From Vallitalea guaymasensis (GTDB lineage Bacteria > Bacillota > Clostridia > Lachnospirales > Vallitaleaceae), in the NCBI RefSeq assembly GCF_018141425.1, contig NZ_CP058561.1, positions 806,001 through 870,000 on the forward strand: a stretch of 64,000 bases of DNA, read 5' to 3'. The notes below the pieces were generated by a model, which was given only the letters and a program-made list of their open reading frames with translations, did not search any database and was not told where the DNA came from. A program made the position numbers and the translations under genes. This document shows, piece by piece, positions 34,765 through 43,558 of the stretch (positions within the stretch are counted from its first letter, which is position 1; each line of letters opens with the position of its first letter).

Positions 34765-36048
34765 ATGAATAATAATAGCATTATTCAAGGTATTAAAGAT
34801 CTACCAAAACATCTAAATTCTAAGACAATCAGCTCAGGTGTAATTGCAGGTATTTTTGGCTGGTGTACAGCACTTATTTTATTTGCTAATGGTAATGCTT
34901 GTGGATGGAGTATGCAGGAAACCTCTTCTTGGATCTTTGCATGTTGGGTATTCGGACCTATCTTAGGAATCATTTTATCATTGAAGTACAAAGAACCTAT
35001 ACCTGGAGCTTGGTCTATATCAGGTGCCGCAATTGTCGTATCAGGAGCCGGAGCAGGTTATTCTTTACAGCAGTTATGTACAGGATTTTTGTTAGCAGGT
35101 ATATTAGTACTTATATTAGGTGTAACAGGACTAATCAGTAAGGTAATGAAATTCTTGCCTATGCCTATTGTAATGGGGATGACTGCAGGTTGTTTATTCA
35201 AATTTGTAACGAATATGGTCAACTATATCTTTAATTGGTCAAGCAATATGAGTGAACCCAATTATGGTAAGTATCTATTAATCGCTTTATTTGCCATTGC
35301 AGCATGGTTGATATTCACTAAACTTAGACCAGTAGTTAAGGTTATACCTCCAATTCTAGCTGCTTTTGCAGTCGTAATTATATGTGTATTTGCTTTTGGA
35401 TTATATGATGCCTCATCTTTGGAAGGTATTAAATTCTATGGTCCAAAATTTATAGGATATTCTTTTGAAAATGTAGGAGGAGTCTTTGTATCAGTATCTC
35501 TTCCATTAGCACTTCTTGTAATTGGTGCAGAAAACGCTCAAGCTATCGGTGTATTAAAAAGCCAAGATTACGAACCACCAGTCAAGAGCATGACTATATG
35601 GTCAGGTATTGGTGGTATTGTTACTTCTCTATTCGGTGGACATAATGCCAATATTGCAGGTCCTATGACTGCAATCGTTGCATCAGATGAATCAGGAGAT
35701 AATAAAGATGGTCGTTATGCTGCATCTGTAGTATGTGGTATATGGTGTTCTATCATTGGTATCTTTGCTAGTTTATTAGTACCTTTCTTAAGTACTATGC
35801 CACTTAAGTTAATCTACTTGGTAGCAGGTTTAGCAATGGTTGGAGTTATCCTATCATCTCTACAATCAGCTTTCAAAGCTAATAAATTCCAAGTATCAGC
35901 TTTCTTTGCTTTCTTTATAGCATTATCCCAAAAATCATTTTTAGGTATTGGTTCAGCGTTTTGGGCATTGTTGATTGGAATTATTATTGCAGCAGTATTA
36001 GAAACTAAAGATTTAAAAGCTATTATTGATAATAAAAATAAAAATTGA
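34765..36048 (+). CDS. BenE-family transporter (benzoate:H+ symporter-like)
   Basis: 427 residues and about eleven to twelve membrane segments. The family block GGHNANIAGPMTAIVAS is clear, as are PIPGAWSISGAAI near the N terminus and PLALLVIGAENAQAIG. BenE is a proton-coupled benzoate importer in Acinetobacter. In Clostridia the substrate of such proteins is unknown. It is followed 12 bp later by an FAD oxidoreductase, so the pair may import and reduce or oxidise one compound. AAGGAGG precedes the ATG. Confidence 0.85.
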   Translation: MNNNSIIQGIKDLPKHLNSKTISSGVIAGIFGWCTALILFANGNACGWSMQETSSWIFACWVFGPILGIILSLKYKEPIPGAWSISGAAIVVSGAGAGYSLQQLCTGFLLAGILVLILGVTGLISKVMKFLPMPIVMGMTAGCLFKFVTNMVNYIFNWSSNMSEPNYGKYLLIALFAIAAWLIFTKLRPVVKVIPPILAAFAVVIICVFAFGLYDASSLEGIKFYGPKFIGYSFENVGGVFVSVSLPLALLVIGAENAQAIGVLKSQDYEPPVKSMTIWSGIGGIVTSLFGGHNANIAGPMTAIVASDESGDNKDGRYAASVVCGIWCSIIGIFASLLVPFLSTMPLKLIYLVAGLAMVGVILSSLQSAFKANKFQVSAFFAFFIALSQKSFLGIGSAFWALLIGIIIAAVLETKDLKAIIDNKNKN

Positions 36049-36060
36049 TGAGGAATTATT

Positions 36061-37422
36061 ATGAAGAAATATAAAAGTTTAATTGTATTTGACTCAAATT
36101 GTGATTTACCAGTTTATGATGAAGTAGATGTTTTAGTTGCAGGTGGTGGTCCAGCTGGAATAGCAGCAGCCGAAACAGCAGCAAGACATAACAACAAAAC
36201 ATTACTTGTAGAAAGACTTGGTTTTCTAGGTGGAGCATCTGTAGCTGGATATTCAGGTACATTCTGTGGAATGTTCTATGGTTGTGATAATCCATTAGAA
36301 GAAGAACCAAGACAAGCAGTGTTTGGATGGACTAATAAATTCTATGAAGCATTAAAAGAAAAAAATGGTGTTACCGAACCTCAACCATATGGTAAAACAT
36401 TTTTAGTACCCCATAATCCACAAATCTTCAAGGAAGTTGCTGAAGACATGATTCTAGAAGCTGGTGGAAAAATATTATATCATTCAACAATAGTTGGTGT
36501 AATCAAAGATTTTGATGAATTCAAAGGTGTTGTAATTGATACAAAAAGCGGCCTAGCTCAGATAAGATCAAAAGTTATGATTGATGCAACTGGAGATGCT
36601 GATATTATCTATCGTGCAGGATATGAATATACTATGGGTGATAATGGTGTAATCCAAAATCCAACTATGATTTTCCGTCTTGGTGGAGTTGATGTAAAAA
36701 AATTCTTTGATTATTGGGGTGAAGACAGAATATCACCTGATAAAGTGACAGAAGCTATGAAACAAGCTATTGAAGAAGGAGCTGAGCTTCCTAGACTCAA
36801 GGTTTGGGTATATCATACAACAAGACCTAATGAATTGTTTATGAATGTAACATTACTTACTGGCAGAGATGGACATCTTCTTAATGTATGTGACCCAGAT
36901 GACCATACAGAAGCTGAACAAGTTGCCCGTAAGCAAGTTAACGAATATGCAAAATTCTTCAAAGAATACATACCAGGCTGTGAAGCGTCCTTTGTCAACG
37001 ATCTATCTTGTGAAGTTGGAGTAAGACAAACTAGAAGTATTGTTGGAATTGACAAATTATTGAATGAAGATGTTAAAAATGCTAGAAAAAGAAGTGACGG
37101 TATAGTAGCTTGTCCATGGCCTATTGAATTACATAATGGAGAAAAGCCATATCTATTCTGGCTGATTAATGATTATTATGAAGTTCCTTACGGTGCTTTA
37201 GTTCCAGCAGTTGGTGAAAACCTCATTGTTGCAGGTAGAAACCTTAGTGCTGAGCATCATGCCTTAGCAAGCTGTCGTGTTATTTCTCAATGTTTCGGTT
37301 ATGGTCATGCAGCAGCATTGGCAGCAGATAAATCCATAAAAGAAAATATTAAATTCAGAGATATAAAAGGTGAAGAAATAAGAAAACTATTGAATGAGGA
37401 AGATGCACGTTTAGGAGAATAA
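36061..37422 (+). CDS. FAD-dependent oxidoreductase (FAD_oxidored family)
   Basis: 453 residues. The N-terminal Rossmann motif VDVLVAGGGPAGIAAAETAA is followed by GFLGGASVAGYSGTFCG, as in the FAD-dependent oxidoreductases often misnamed xanthan lyase or thiazole-synthesis like. A second FAD contact is at MIDATGDADI, and the C-terminal LIVAGRNLSAEHHALASCR closes the fold. The reaction is unknown. Co-transcription with BenE suggests an aromatic or unsaturated carboxylate as substrate. It is soluble and has no signal peptide. Confidence 0.85.
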   Translation: MKKYKSLIVFDSNCDLPVYDEVDVLVAGGGPAGIAAAETAARHNNKTLLVERLGFLGGASVAGYSGTFCGMFYGCDNPLEEEPRQAVFGWTNKFYEALKEKNGVTEPQPYGKTFLVPHNPQIFKEVAEDMILEAGGKILYHSTIVGVIKDFDEFKGVVIDTKSGLAQIRSKVMIDATGDADIIYRAGYEYTMGDNGVIQNPTMIFRLGGVDVKKFFDYWGEDRISPDKVTEAMKQAIEEGAELPRLKVWVYHTTRPNELFMNVTLLTGRDGHLLNVCDPDDHTEAEQVARKQVNEYAKFFKEYIPGCEASFVNDLSCEVGVRQTRSIVGIDKLLNEDVKNARKRSDGIVACPWPIELHNGEKPYLFWLINDYYEVPYGALVPAVGENLIVAGRNLSAEHHALASCRVISQCFGYGHAAALAADKSIKENIKFRDIKGEEIRKLLNEEDARLGE

Positions 37423-37432
37423 TAAGAAGAAT

Positions 37433-37460
37433 CCCACGATACTTTAATCGTGGGTTTTTT
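37433..37460 (+). terminator. terminator of the BenE operon
   Basis: CCCACGAT (37433-37440), 6-nt loop, ATCGTGGG (37447-37454), then TTTTTT. It overlaps the stop codon of the convergent gene at 37444. Confidence 0.9.
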
Positions 37461-37956
37461 CATTTCTCAATTGAGTCATGATTCCAATAATAAATAATAC
37501 AAATTTTACAATAACATGTGCAACATAATTATCTATACTATATGTACAAATTAAATATTTAGTAAGATGGGAAGCTGTGGATATAAATCCATCAACATAT
37601 ATATAATTGGATAAATCATTAATATTTTGATATAAAAATATAACTATTGTTCCTAACAATGATGCTCCGACAAGTGATGTACCTACTATAAAAAAAACAA
37701 TTATATATTGTAATCCTCTACCCATTGATGAAAGTAAAACCTTATAAATTAATTTCATAAGCACAATAGATCCTATTCCTACCATTAATCCCCCTATTAA
37801 TGCTGCTATTACCATTTTAAATAATGAATAACATAAGTATATTCCGCCAATAAAACATCCAATACACACCAACGGATAGATGGATTTTTTCCCCATAAAA
37901 CACAGGACTATACCTACACTACAAAGAGTTATTAATGTAATAACTATAGATAACAT
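37444..37956 (-). CDS. small multi-pass membrane protein
   Basis: 170 residues, almost wholly hydrophobic with five or so membrane segments, including a Gly-rich GGLMVGIGSIVLMKLIY. No family recognised. It follows the 96-residue gene by 1 bp, so the two are one transcript. That transcript carries the same palindrome as the Dlt-like operon at its promoter, which suggests an envelope-stress role. It is also possible that the two small genes derive from one longer ancestor, but I see no frame evidence for that. Confidence 0.6.
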   Translation of the reverse strand: MLSIVITLITLCSVGIVLCFMGKKSIYPLVCIGCFIGGIYLCYSLFKMVIAALIGGLMVGIGSIVLMKLIYKVLLSSMGRGLQYIIVFFIVGTSLVGASLLGTIVIFLYQNINDLSNYIYVDGFISTASHLTKYLICTYSIDNYVAHVIVKFVLFIIGIMTQLRNEKTHD

Positions 37957-37957
37957 T

Positions 37958-38248
37958 CTAATTATCCACTGTACTCATTATTTTCGTTAACAAATTAAGG
38001 ACACGAACAAAAATCAGAATGACTGTCATAACAAGGCCAAAAGCAAGTGACCATTCATATTTATTAACATAATTCATATAGTTATCAGGTATAGATAAAA
38101 ATATTGATAAACATACGCCTACACAAGTAAGTAATAGAAAAAATAGAATTTTTGTTCCTATACTCCCATATGTAGCAGGCTTACCACTATTCACATCATC
38201 TTGTTTTGAAACCTTTTTAAAATATGGATTTGATAATATTGATTTCAT
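37958..38248 (-). CDS. small membrane protein with Bax-inhibitor-like N terminus
   Basis: 96 residues with two membrane segments (about 33-52 and 67-88). The N-terminal segment NPYFKKVSK followed by KPATYGSIGTKILFFLLL resembles the start of Bax-inhibitor-1/YccA-type proteins, but these are normally well over 200 residues, so this could be a remnant or chance resemblance. It is the first gene of a two-gene unit. AAAAAGGAG precedes the ATG. The palindrome at 38333-38352 lies 85 bp upstream. Confidence 0.5.
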   Translation of the reverse strand: MKSILSNPYFKKVSKQDDVNSGKPATYGSIGTKILFFLLLTCVGVCLSIFLSIPDNYMNYVNKYEWSLAFGLVMTVILIFVRVLNLLTKIMSTVDN

Positions 38249-38322
38249 TTCATAATCTCCTTTTTATATAATTTTTATATCTCTTTTGTTGTATTCATTA
38301 TAACAACAGGTGTTTAATATAA

Positions 38323-38352
38323 CTCAAATCCTATATTAAGATTTCTTAATAT
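38323..38352 (-). promoter_or_regulatory. 9-2-9 palindrome and TTGAG ahead of the small membrane genes
   Basis: ATATTAAGA-TT-TCTTAATAT (38333-38352) shares the 16-bp core ATTAAGATTTCTTAAT with 43483-43498. On the minus strand it is followed after 5 nt by TTGAG (38323-38327), and an extended -10 TGTTATAAT lies about 19 bp further on. Confidence 0.65.
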
Positions 38353-38361
38353 GGAGTTAAT

Positions 38362-38400
38362 AAAAAACGGTATTACATTAAAACTAATTAATATAATACC
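38362..38400 (-). terminator. terminator of the Dlt-like operon
   Basis: On the minus strand GGTATTATATTAA pairs with a complementary arm ending TAATACC (38369-38400) and is followed by GTTTTTT (38362-38368). It lies 60 bp after the stop of the SGNH gene. Confidence 0.75.
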
Positions 38401-38462
38401 TTTTCTTATAATCTTATTTAGATTTTCATTAATTATATATTTTCAATTCCATAATCCAACTA

Positions 38463-39410
38463 TTATAATACTTTCTTGAAATGATCTACAACCTCCTGCC
38501 AATGAGCATACTCTTTTACATTACGTCTATCTGATAGTATTGAGCTATATTTCTCTTTTAAGTATCTTCCAACATAAGTTGTAGCCTTTTCAGCACCAAA
38601 AACGTTCATATGGTCACCCTTATCTCTAAAATCCTTGGCAAAATCTATATTAAAATTACTGTCCTTAACATTAAGGTCTATAAAAGGAATGTTTAAATCC
38701 TTTGACAAATAGTTCATATAATTATGTTTTGCATAATTCCATGAAGATGCGCTAGGAAGCTCTAGAAAAAGGATTTTTATATTATTCGTTCTACATATCT
38801 TAATAAAGTTCTTAAGATGTTTTAGGTTTCGTCTAGGTATTGGATGAGGTTTTTGATTCTTGTTTCCCATATAATCTCCAGCATCATATTTGTTAATCTC
38901 ATCAGAATGAACAAATCCTTTAGTTATATCATATTTCTTAGACCTATTAGGTATTGTATAAAAATCTCTGAATTTTAACTCTTTCCATCTAACATGAAAC
39001 ACAAAAGGAGCAAGTAAAAAATTAGAATCATCTAAAGCTTTATTCCTCTTTTCATAAAGGCAGTCAACTTCAAGAATAGCTACTTTTGGAGCTTGAGTCC
39101 TAAGTGTCTTCTTTAGCAAATTATTGATATCACCAATTGTCTGTAATACAGTACCAGAAGCATAAGATGTATAACCAAATTCATCATATAGTTTTGCTGG
39201 TACGAATCCAGCATAGACATCGGAATTTCCATATACCATTACATCAATTGAATTCTCAGGCTCAGCAAGAAAACCCATACCTCTATAATATTTTGTACCA
39301 CCAGAATCATGAATTGATTTTGGAGAAACAATGAGGCATATATACATATATATAATAGCTGTAATTAAAAAACAACTAGAAACGGTTAGAATGATTTTTA
39401 ATCTTTTCAT
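38463..39410 (-). CDS. membrane-anchored SGNH/DltD-like protein
   Basis: 315 residues. One N-terminal membrane segment is followed by an extracellular SGNH-hydrolase-like domain: block I VYGNSDVYAGF, and the C-terminal Asp/His block KGDHMNVFGAEKAT. DltD-like proteins act with the MBOAT protein in the last step of acyl or D-alanyl transfer to a cell-surface polymer. The gene overlaps the MBOAT gene (TAATG) and carries its ribosome site inside it, so the two are strictly coupled. Polymer and acyl group are unknown. Confidence 0.75.
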   Translation of the reverse strand: MKRLKIILTVSSCFLITAIIYMYICLIVSPKSIHDSGGTKYYRGMGFLAEPENSIDVMVYGNSDVYAGFVPAKLYDEFGYTSYASGTVLQTIGDINNLLKKTLRTQAPKVAILEVDCLYEKRNKALDDSNFLLAPFVFHVRWKELKFRDFYTIPNRSKKYDITKGFVHSDEINKYDAGDYMGNKNQKPHPIPRRNLKHLKNFIKICRTNNIKILFLELPSASSWNYAKHNYMNYLSKDLNIPFIDLNVKDSNFNIDFAKDFRDKGDHMNVFGAEKATTYVGRYLKEKYSSILSDRRNVKEYAHWQEVVDHFKKVL

Positions 39411-40963
39411 TAGAAACCTCCATAAATAGGATCAGGTGGAATATAGCCTAGCCCATACGCACCAAAAATAACTACAATACAAAACACACAAAAACAAATC
39501 CAGTATTTCTTATATGATGAAAGCGCTTCAAATCTGCTTTCTATATCAATATCTTTTAACTTCATAATCACCGACAGTAATATTACTATGAATGAAAGTA
39601 TGAATATTATGAAGTCATTAGGTTCAATGGCACTAAAGAGTTGAAACTCTGAACCTCTTGAAAAAACAGACCCTAACATCTGACGAAAAACCAATAAATT
39701 CTCTGCTCTGAACATAAGCATTCCAATACCAACAAGTATAAGAGTTTTTGTTAATCTTAATCCTTTGATAAGCCTATTTTCAGAAGTTATATTATTCTTA
39801 CTTAATACTCTATTTACCAAAGGAGAAATCAAATTAAATATAATCATTAGTACAAAATAGTAAAGTCCATAAACAATATATTTTGAACTTGCACCATGCC
39901 AAAGTCCTGTTAAAAACCAAACAAAAAACAAAGGAATGGTTATTGTCAATAGATTCGCTAAAAAAGCTGGTAGATTTTTTACTATTTTCATTAATGCTCT
40001 GGAAGTTGATATAGGATAGAATATGTAATCACGGAACCAACCTCCTAGAGAAATATGCCATCTTCTCCAGAAATCCCCTACATTCAATGCCAAGAATGGC
40101 ATATCAAAATTCTTAGCGAGTCCAATACCAAATATCTTAGAAACTCCTGCTGCTACATCTATATATCCAGAGAATTCAGCATACAATTGAATTGTATATG
40201 CAATAACACCTATGATAACTGTGAATCCTCCATAAGATTCGTGATTCTTGAAGACAGCATCTGATATGATAGCAGCCCTGTTTGCAACCATAAATATCTT
40301 GAACATACCCCAAAACATTTGAGCTATACCGTTATATAAGTTATTAATCTTAATCTGCTCTCCACTTGTCATCTGAGGCATAAGTGCATCATATCTTCCA
40401 AAAGGTCCTTCATGCATCTGTGGGAAGAAACTTATGAATAGAGCTATCTTAAAGATATTCTTTTCAGCTTTATACTTCCCCCTTAAAACATCTACTACAT
40501 AGCTGATTGACTGCAAAGTATAATATGATATTCCAAGAGGCAGAGCAATCTTAATTACTGGAGCCGAAACATTAATACCTAACCATCCAAGTAGCCCTAT
40601 ACTGGATGATGCAAAGAAATTAAAATACTTCAGTGTTAATAAAATACCTATATTAATAATTACATATATTGCTAAAACAAATCGCTTTTTCTTTTTTATT
40701 ATTGCCCTAAGTTGTTTTCTTTCTTTTTTTGGAAGTCCTTCTAAGCTGTATTTTAGGGGAATCCTATCCATTATTATTGCTGCAGAATACGATATCAAAA
40801 TAGTTGTTATCAAAAATATTATTCCAAATCCACAAAATATCCCATAGAATATAAGACTTGAGGCTAGTAATATAATGTAGCGCTGTTTGTATGGACAAAC
40901 AGCATAAATAATAGTGGTTACAAAAGTGAAAATTAATAATAGTATCAAAATAAGATATGGCAT
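39410..40963 (-). CDS. MBOAT acyltransferase (DltB/AlgI family)
   Basis: 517 residues with eleven or more membrane segments. The MBOAT signature is complete: HEGPFGRYD, DVAAGVSKIFGI, and RRWHISLGGWFRDYIFYPIS, with the catalytic-type His in LTGLWHGAS. The C terminus ends DPIYGGF, similar to the short conserved tail of DltB/AlgI proteins. It is predicted to transfer the group carried by the small carrier protein across the membrane or onto a surface acceptor. Confidence 0.88.
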   Translation of the reverse strand: MPYLILILLLIFTFVTTIIYAVCPYKQRYIILLASSLIFYGIFCGFGIIFLITTILISYSAAIIMDRIPLKYSLEGLPKKERKQLRAIIKKKKRFVLAIYVIINIGILLTLKYFNFFASSSIGLLGWLGINVSAPVIKIALPLGISYYTLQSISYVVDVLRGKYKAEKNIFKIALFISFFPQMHEGPFGRYDALMPQMTSGEQIKINNLYNGIAQMFWGMFKIFMVANRAAIISDAVFKNHESYGGFTVIIGVIAYTIQLYAEFSGYIDVAAGVSKIFGIGLAKNFDMPFLALNVGDFWRRWHISLGGWFRDYIFYPISTSRALMKIVKNLPAFLANLLTITIPLFFVWFLTGLWHGASSKYIVYGLYYFVLMIIFNLISPLVNRVLSKNNITSENRLIKGLRLTKTLILVGIGMLMFRAENLLVFRQMLGSVFSRGSEFQLFSAIEPNDFIIFILSFIVILLSVIMKLKDIDIESRFEALSSYKKYWICFCVFCIVVIFGAYGLGYIPPDPIYGGF

Positions 40964-40968
40964 ATCAA

Positions 40969-41196
40969 TTATTCTCCATCAAGTGATACTACTAGCTTAT
41001 ATATACTCTCTACAGAATTGAAATTCTCAGGTACAAGATGGATTGGTGTAATTTCAATATCAAACTCATAGTTAAGCTTAGCTACAAGTCCTGCTATATT
41101 AAGGGATGTTAGTATTTTGCCATCTACTAGGTTAGTTGCATTTTTGTAATCTACTCCTGGTATTATTGTTGAAAGAATCTCGTTTATTTTTTCCAT
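40969..41196 (-). CDS. DltC-like carrier protein (peptidyl/acyl carrier)
   Basis: 75 residues, the size of DltC. The phosphopantetheine site appears as ILTSLNIAGLV, with Ser31 in Thr-Ser-Leu instead of the usual Asp-Ser-Leu. A helix with YEFDIEITPIHL follows, as in carrier proteins. It should be loaded by the ligase encoded just upstream and modified by the PPTase at the head of the operon. The loss of the Asp before the serine is unusual but the attachment Ser is present. Confidence 0.78.
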   Translation of the reverse strand: MEKINEILSTIIPGVDYKNATNLVDGKILTSLNIAGLVAKLNYEFDIEITPIHLVPENFNSVESIYKLVVSLDGE

Positions 41197-41211
41197 TCTA
41201 ATCTACTCCTT

Positions 41212-42723
41212 TTAATTTAATATATTATTTTTTAATTTTTTTCTATCTATCTTACCATTGGCATTCTTAGGAAAAATGTCAAAAGCTTTGTAATCATGTG
41301 GACGCATGTATTCTGGCAATGATTTTTCAGCAGTTGATCTAAGAGTATTTATAATCTCTTCTTTACCTTCATAAGCCAATATTAACTTATCATCTTCACT
41401 ATCATAGATACAAATTGCAAGCTCTATTCCTTCTACAGCTCCAAAAGCAGCTTCTATCTCTCCAGTTTCAATACGATAGCCCATATGTTTTATCTGAAAA
41501 TCTTTTCTACCTATATACTCGAACTCACCATTTTCATTTTGTCTAACCAAGTCACCAGTTTTATAAACTATCTCAGGATAATCATTCTGTAATGGATTCT
41601 GCACGAAAACCTCAGCAGTCTTTTCTTTATTTTTGTAATATCCCTTAGCTATAAAAGGTCCAGCAGCAAATAACTCTCCCTCTGCTCCTCTTGGTACTTC
41701 ATTGCCATTCTCATCCACAACAAACAAATGGCAGTTACTACAAGCTATACCTATAGGTAAAGTCTGTGTATCTAAAAAATCTCGGTCAACAATGTAATAT
41801 GCACAAATATCTGTAGTTTCAGTAGGTCCAAAAAGATTAGCATACATTAAGTGGGGGAAATGCTTTTTCCAATAATTAAGATATTTCAATGGCATGACCT
41901 CTCCAGCAAACAGAACTTTTTCAAGATATTCAGGTTTACAATATTTGAATAAATCTAATTTGGCTGCAATTCCTAGCGCTGATGGTACCCAATAAATTGT
42001 ATTTATCCTTCGCTTATTCATAAATTCAATAAGCTTGATAGGGAATGTAAAAAACTCCTTAGGTATCATCTGATATGCACTACCAGTAAAAAATGAAGCA
42101 AACATATCAGTAACTGACATACTGAAATAAAGTGGTGTCTGAGAACCAAATACTATTTTCTCATCTATCTTAAAACAAGTAATAAACCAATCAATGTAAC
42201 TTATAACGTTCTGATGAGTAAGCAACGCACCTTTTGGACTTCCTGTTGACCCTGAAGTAAATATTGAATATGCAGGATCAGTAGAAAGAATCTGAGAACG
42301 GACTTTATCAAGTAACTCATCCTTCACTTGTTTTTTCATGATTTCCCCAAATTCCATCTTATGACATTCAACTTGAAAATTATTTACTATGTCATGGAAT
42401 TCTGATTCATATATGACTGCTGCTGGTGTAAGGGTATCCATTATCTTTGCTAGTCTATCAAATGGTGAATCACAGTCAAGAACTACATAAAAATTTCCGC
42501 TGTACAGAACCCCTAACATAGCAGCAGTAACATTAATATTGCGATTCATAAGAATTGCAACAGGTTTTTTCATCAAATCCTTTTCTGCAATTGTAGAACC
42601 TATTACTCTAGCCTTTTCTTGTAGCAGTTTATAGGTTATCTCAGACTTACTGTCTCCAACAGCTACATTTTCTGGATATAAGCTTACTGTTTTATCAAAA
42701 AAATCAAGTATGGTTTTATTCAT
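41212..42723 (-). CDS. amino-acid adenylating ligase (DltA/NRPS A-domain-like)
   Basis: 503 residues, a stand-alone adenylation domain. Visible core motifs: SIFTSGSTGSPKG (A3), LFGPTETTDICAYY (A5), YKTGDLVRQ (A7), IGRKDFQIKHMGYRIE (A8) and NANGKIDRKKL (A10 lysine). It activates an amino or other carboxylic acid as adenylate and loads the carrier protein. The A5 motif departs from that of typical D-alanine ligases, as I recall them, so the substrate may not be D-alanine. The start overlaps the PPTase stop (ATGA). Confidence 0.85.
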   Translation of the reverse strand: MNKTILDFFDKTVSLYPENVAVGDSKSEITYKLLQEKARVIGSTIAEKDLMKKPVAILMNRNINVTAAMLGVLYSGNFYVVLDCDSPFDRLAKIMDTLTPAAVIYESEFHDIVNNFQVECHKMEFGEIMKKQVKDELLDKVRSQILSTDPAYSIFTSGSTGSPKGALLTHQNVISYIDWFITCFKIDEKIVFGSQTPLYFSMSVTDMFASFFTGSAYQMIPKEFFTFPIKLIEFMNKRRINTIYWVPSALGIAAKLDLFKYCKPEYLEKVLFAGEVMPLKYLNYWKKHFPHLMYANLFGPTETTDICAYYIVDRDFLDTQTLPIGIACSNCHLFVVDENGNEVPRGAEGELFAAGPFIAKGYYKNKEKTAEVFVQNPLQNDYPEIVYKTGDLVRQNENGEFEYIGRKDFQIKHMGYRIETGEIEAAFGAVEGIELAICIYDSEDDKLILAYEGKEEIINTLRSTAEKSLPEYMRPHDYKAFDIFPKNANGKIDRKKLKNNILN

Positions 42724-43397
42724 CTGACTGCTCCTTTATAAATATGGTCTAATATGGGAAAAGCATCATTATTATCACTGCAAACTGATATAACAAGTTT
42801 TTCAAAAATATAACTGTTAATATAATAATCATTTACTTTGTCATTCTCAGAAAATATTGGTCTATCACTGTGAATATTATCTATATTTTCTCTTGGTGTC
42901 ACATCAATTGTATTAATAGGATAATCTATTCCTCTTCCAATACATTTAATAAAACTTTCTTTTCTAGTCCACAGTAAGGTAAATGCTGTATTTCTATCTT
43001 TTGATGATTCAATATATTCACTTTCTCTATGAGTAAAAAAATATTTTACAATATTATTATTAAATTCTTGTACCGCCTCGCAATCAATACCAATATTGTA
43101 TGAACGCTCAGCGGCTATCACAATATACTCCCCAGCATATGAACGACTTACTGAGATATCTGGATAATCCTTCAAGTAAGGTTTTTCACCGATACCTCCA
43201 TTAAAATTTGAAACTGGAATACCAAAGCTTATGGCGGTGAATTGGGAAGCTGCTTGTTCCGTAGCTAAAAATCGTTTTATTTTTTTCTTATCAGTAAAAA
43301 GTTCTACACGTTCTTGCCTCTCTTTTGGCATTAAAGATACATTGAATCGTTCTGTATTATTTACATCAATATCTTTAATTATTGCTAATGCTTTCAC
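42720..43397 (-). CDS. 4'-phosphopantetheinyl transferase (Sfp type)
   Basis: 225 residues. Sfp-type motifs: NGGIGEKPYL, NIGIDCEAV (Mg-binding Asp/Glu) and LLWTRKESFIKCIGRGI (WxxKESxxK). It converts the carrier protein to its holo form by attaching phosphopantetheine to Ser31. Classical dlt operons lack such a gene, so this operon is self-contained. The start is GTG after GGAGGTGAG. It is the first gene of the operon and its promoter carries the palindromes at 43459-43500. Confidence 0.87.
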   Translation of the reverse strand: MKALAIIKDIDVNNTERFNVSLMPKERQERVELFTDKKKIKRFLATEQAASQFTAISFGIPVSNFNGGIGEKPYLKDYPDISVSRSYAGEYIVIAAERSYNIGIDCEAVQEFNNNIVKYFFTHRESEYIESSKDRNTAFTLLWTRKESFIKCIGRGIDYPINTIDVTPRENIDNIHSDRPIFSENDKVNDYYINSYIFEKLVISVCSDNNDAFPILDHIYKGAVR

Positions 43398-43445
43398 AAC
43401 CTCACCTCCAAGCTATGAACATAGTTTATCATCTTAAAATTAAAT

Positions 43446-43500
43446 TATCTCAAAATAAACATTAAAATTTCTTAAATGTTACATTAAGATTTCTTAATGT
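43446..43500 (-). promoter_or_regulatory. tandem palindromes and promoter of the Dlt-like operon
   Basis: ACATTAAGA-TT-TCTTAATGT (43481-43500) and a second imperfect copy ACATTAAAATTTCTTAAATG (43459-43478). On the minus strand the second is followed after 5 nt by TTGAGA (about 43448-43453) and a TGATAA-like -10. Palindrome and TTGAG have the same spacing as at 38323-38352, suggesting one activator, probably the response regulator encoded at 45802-46494. Confidence 0.65.
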
Positions 43501-43513
43501 TACGTTAATAAAA

Positions 43514-43546
43514 GCAATAAAAAAAGATTGCTTCTTAGGCAATCTT
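43514..43546 (-). terminator. terminator of the two-component/hydrolase operon
   Basis: AAGATTGC (43524-43531) and GCAATCTT (43539-43546). On the minus strand it is followed by TTTTTATTGC. It separates this operon from the Dlt-like operon. Confidence 0.8.
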
Positions 43547-43558
43547 GATCAAAATATC

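Noticed and set aside
36059-36310. Minus-strand open frame opposite the FAD oxidoreductase start
   Set aside because: Antisense shadow, His/Leu-rich, no ribosome site.
37444-38248. The two small membrane genes as one frameshifted Bax-inhibitor gene
   Set aside because: Only the first has a Bax-inhibitor-like N terminus; the second does not match the rest of that family and has its own start.
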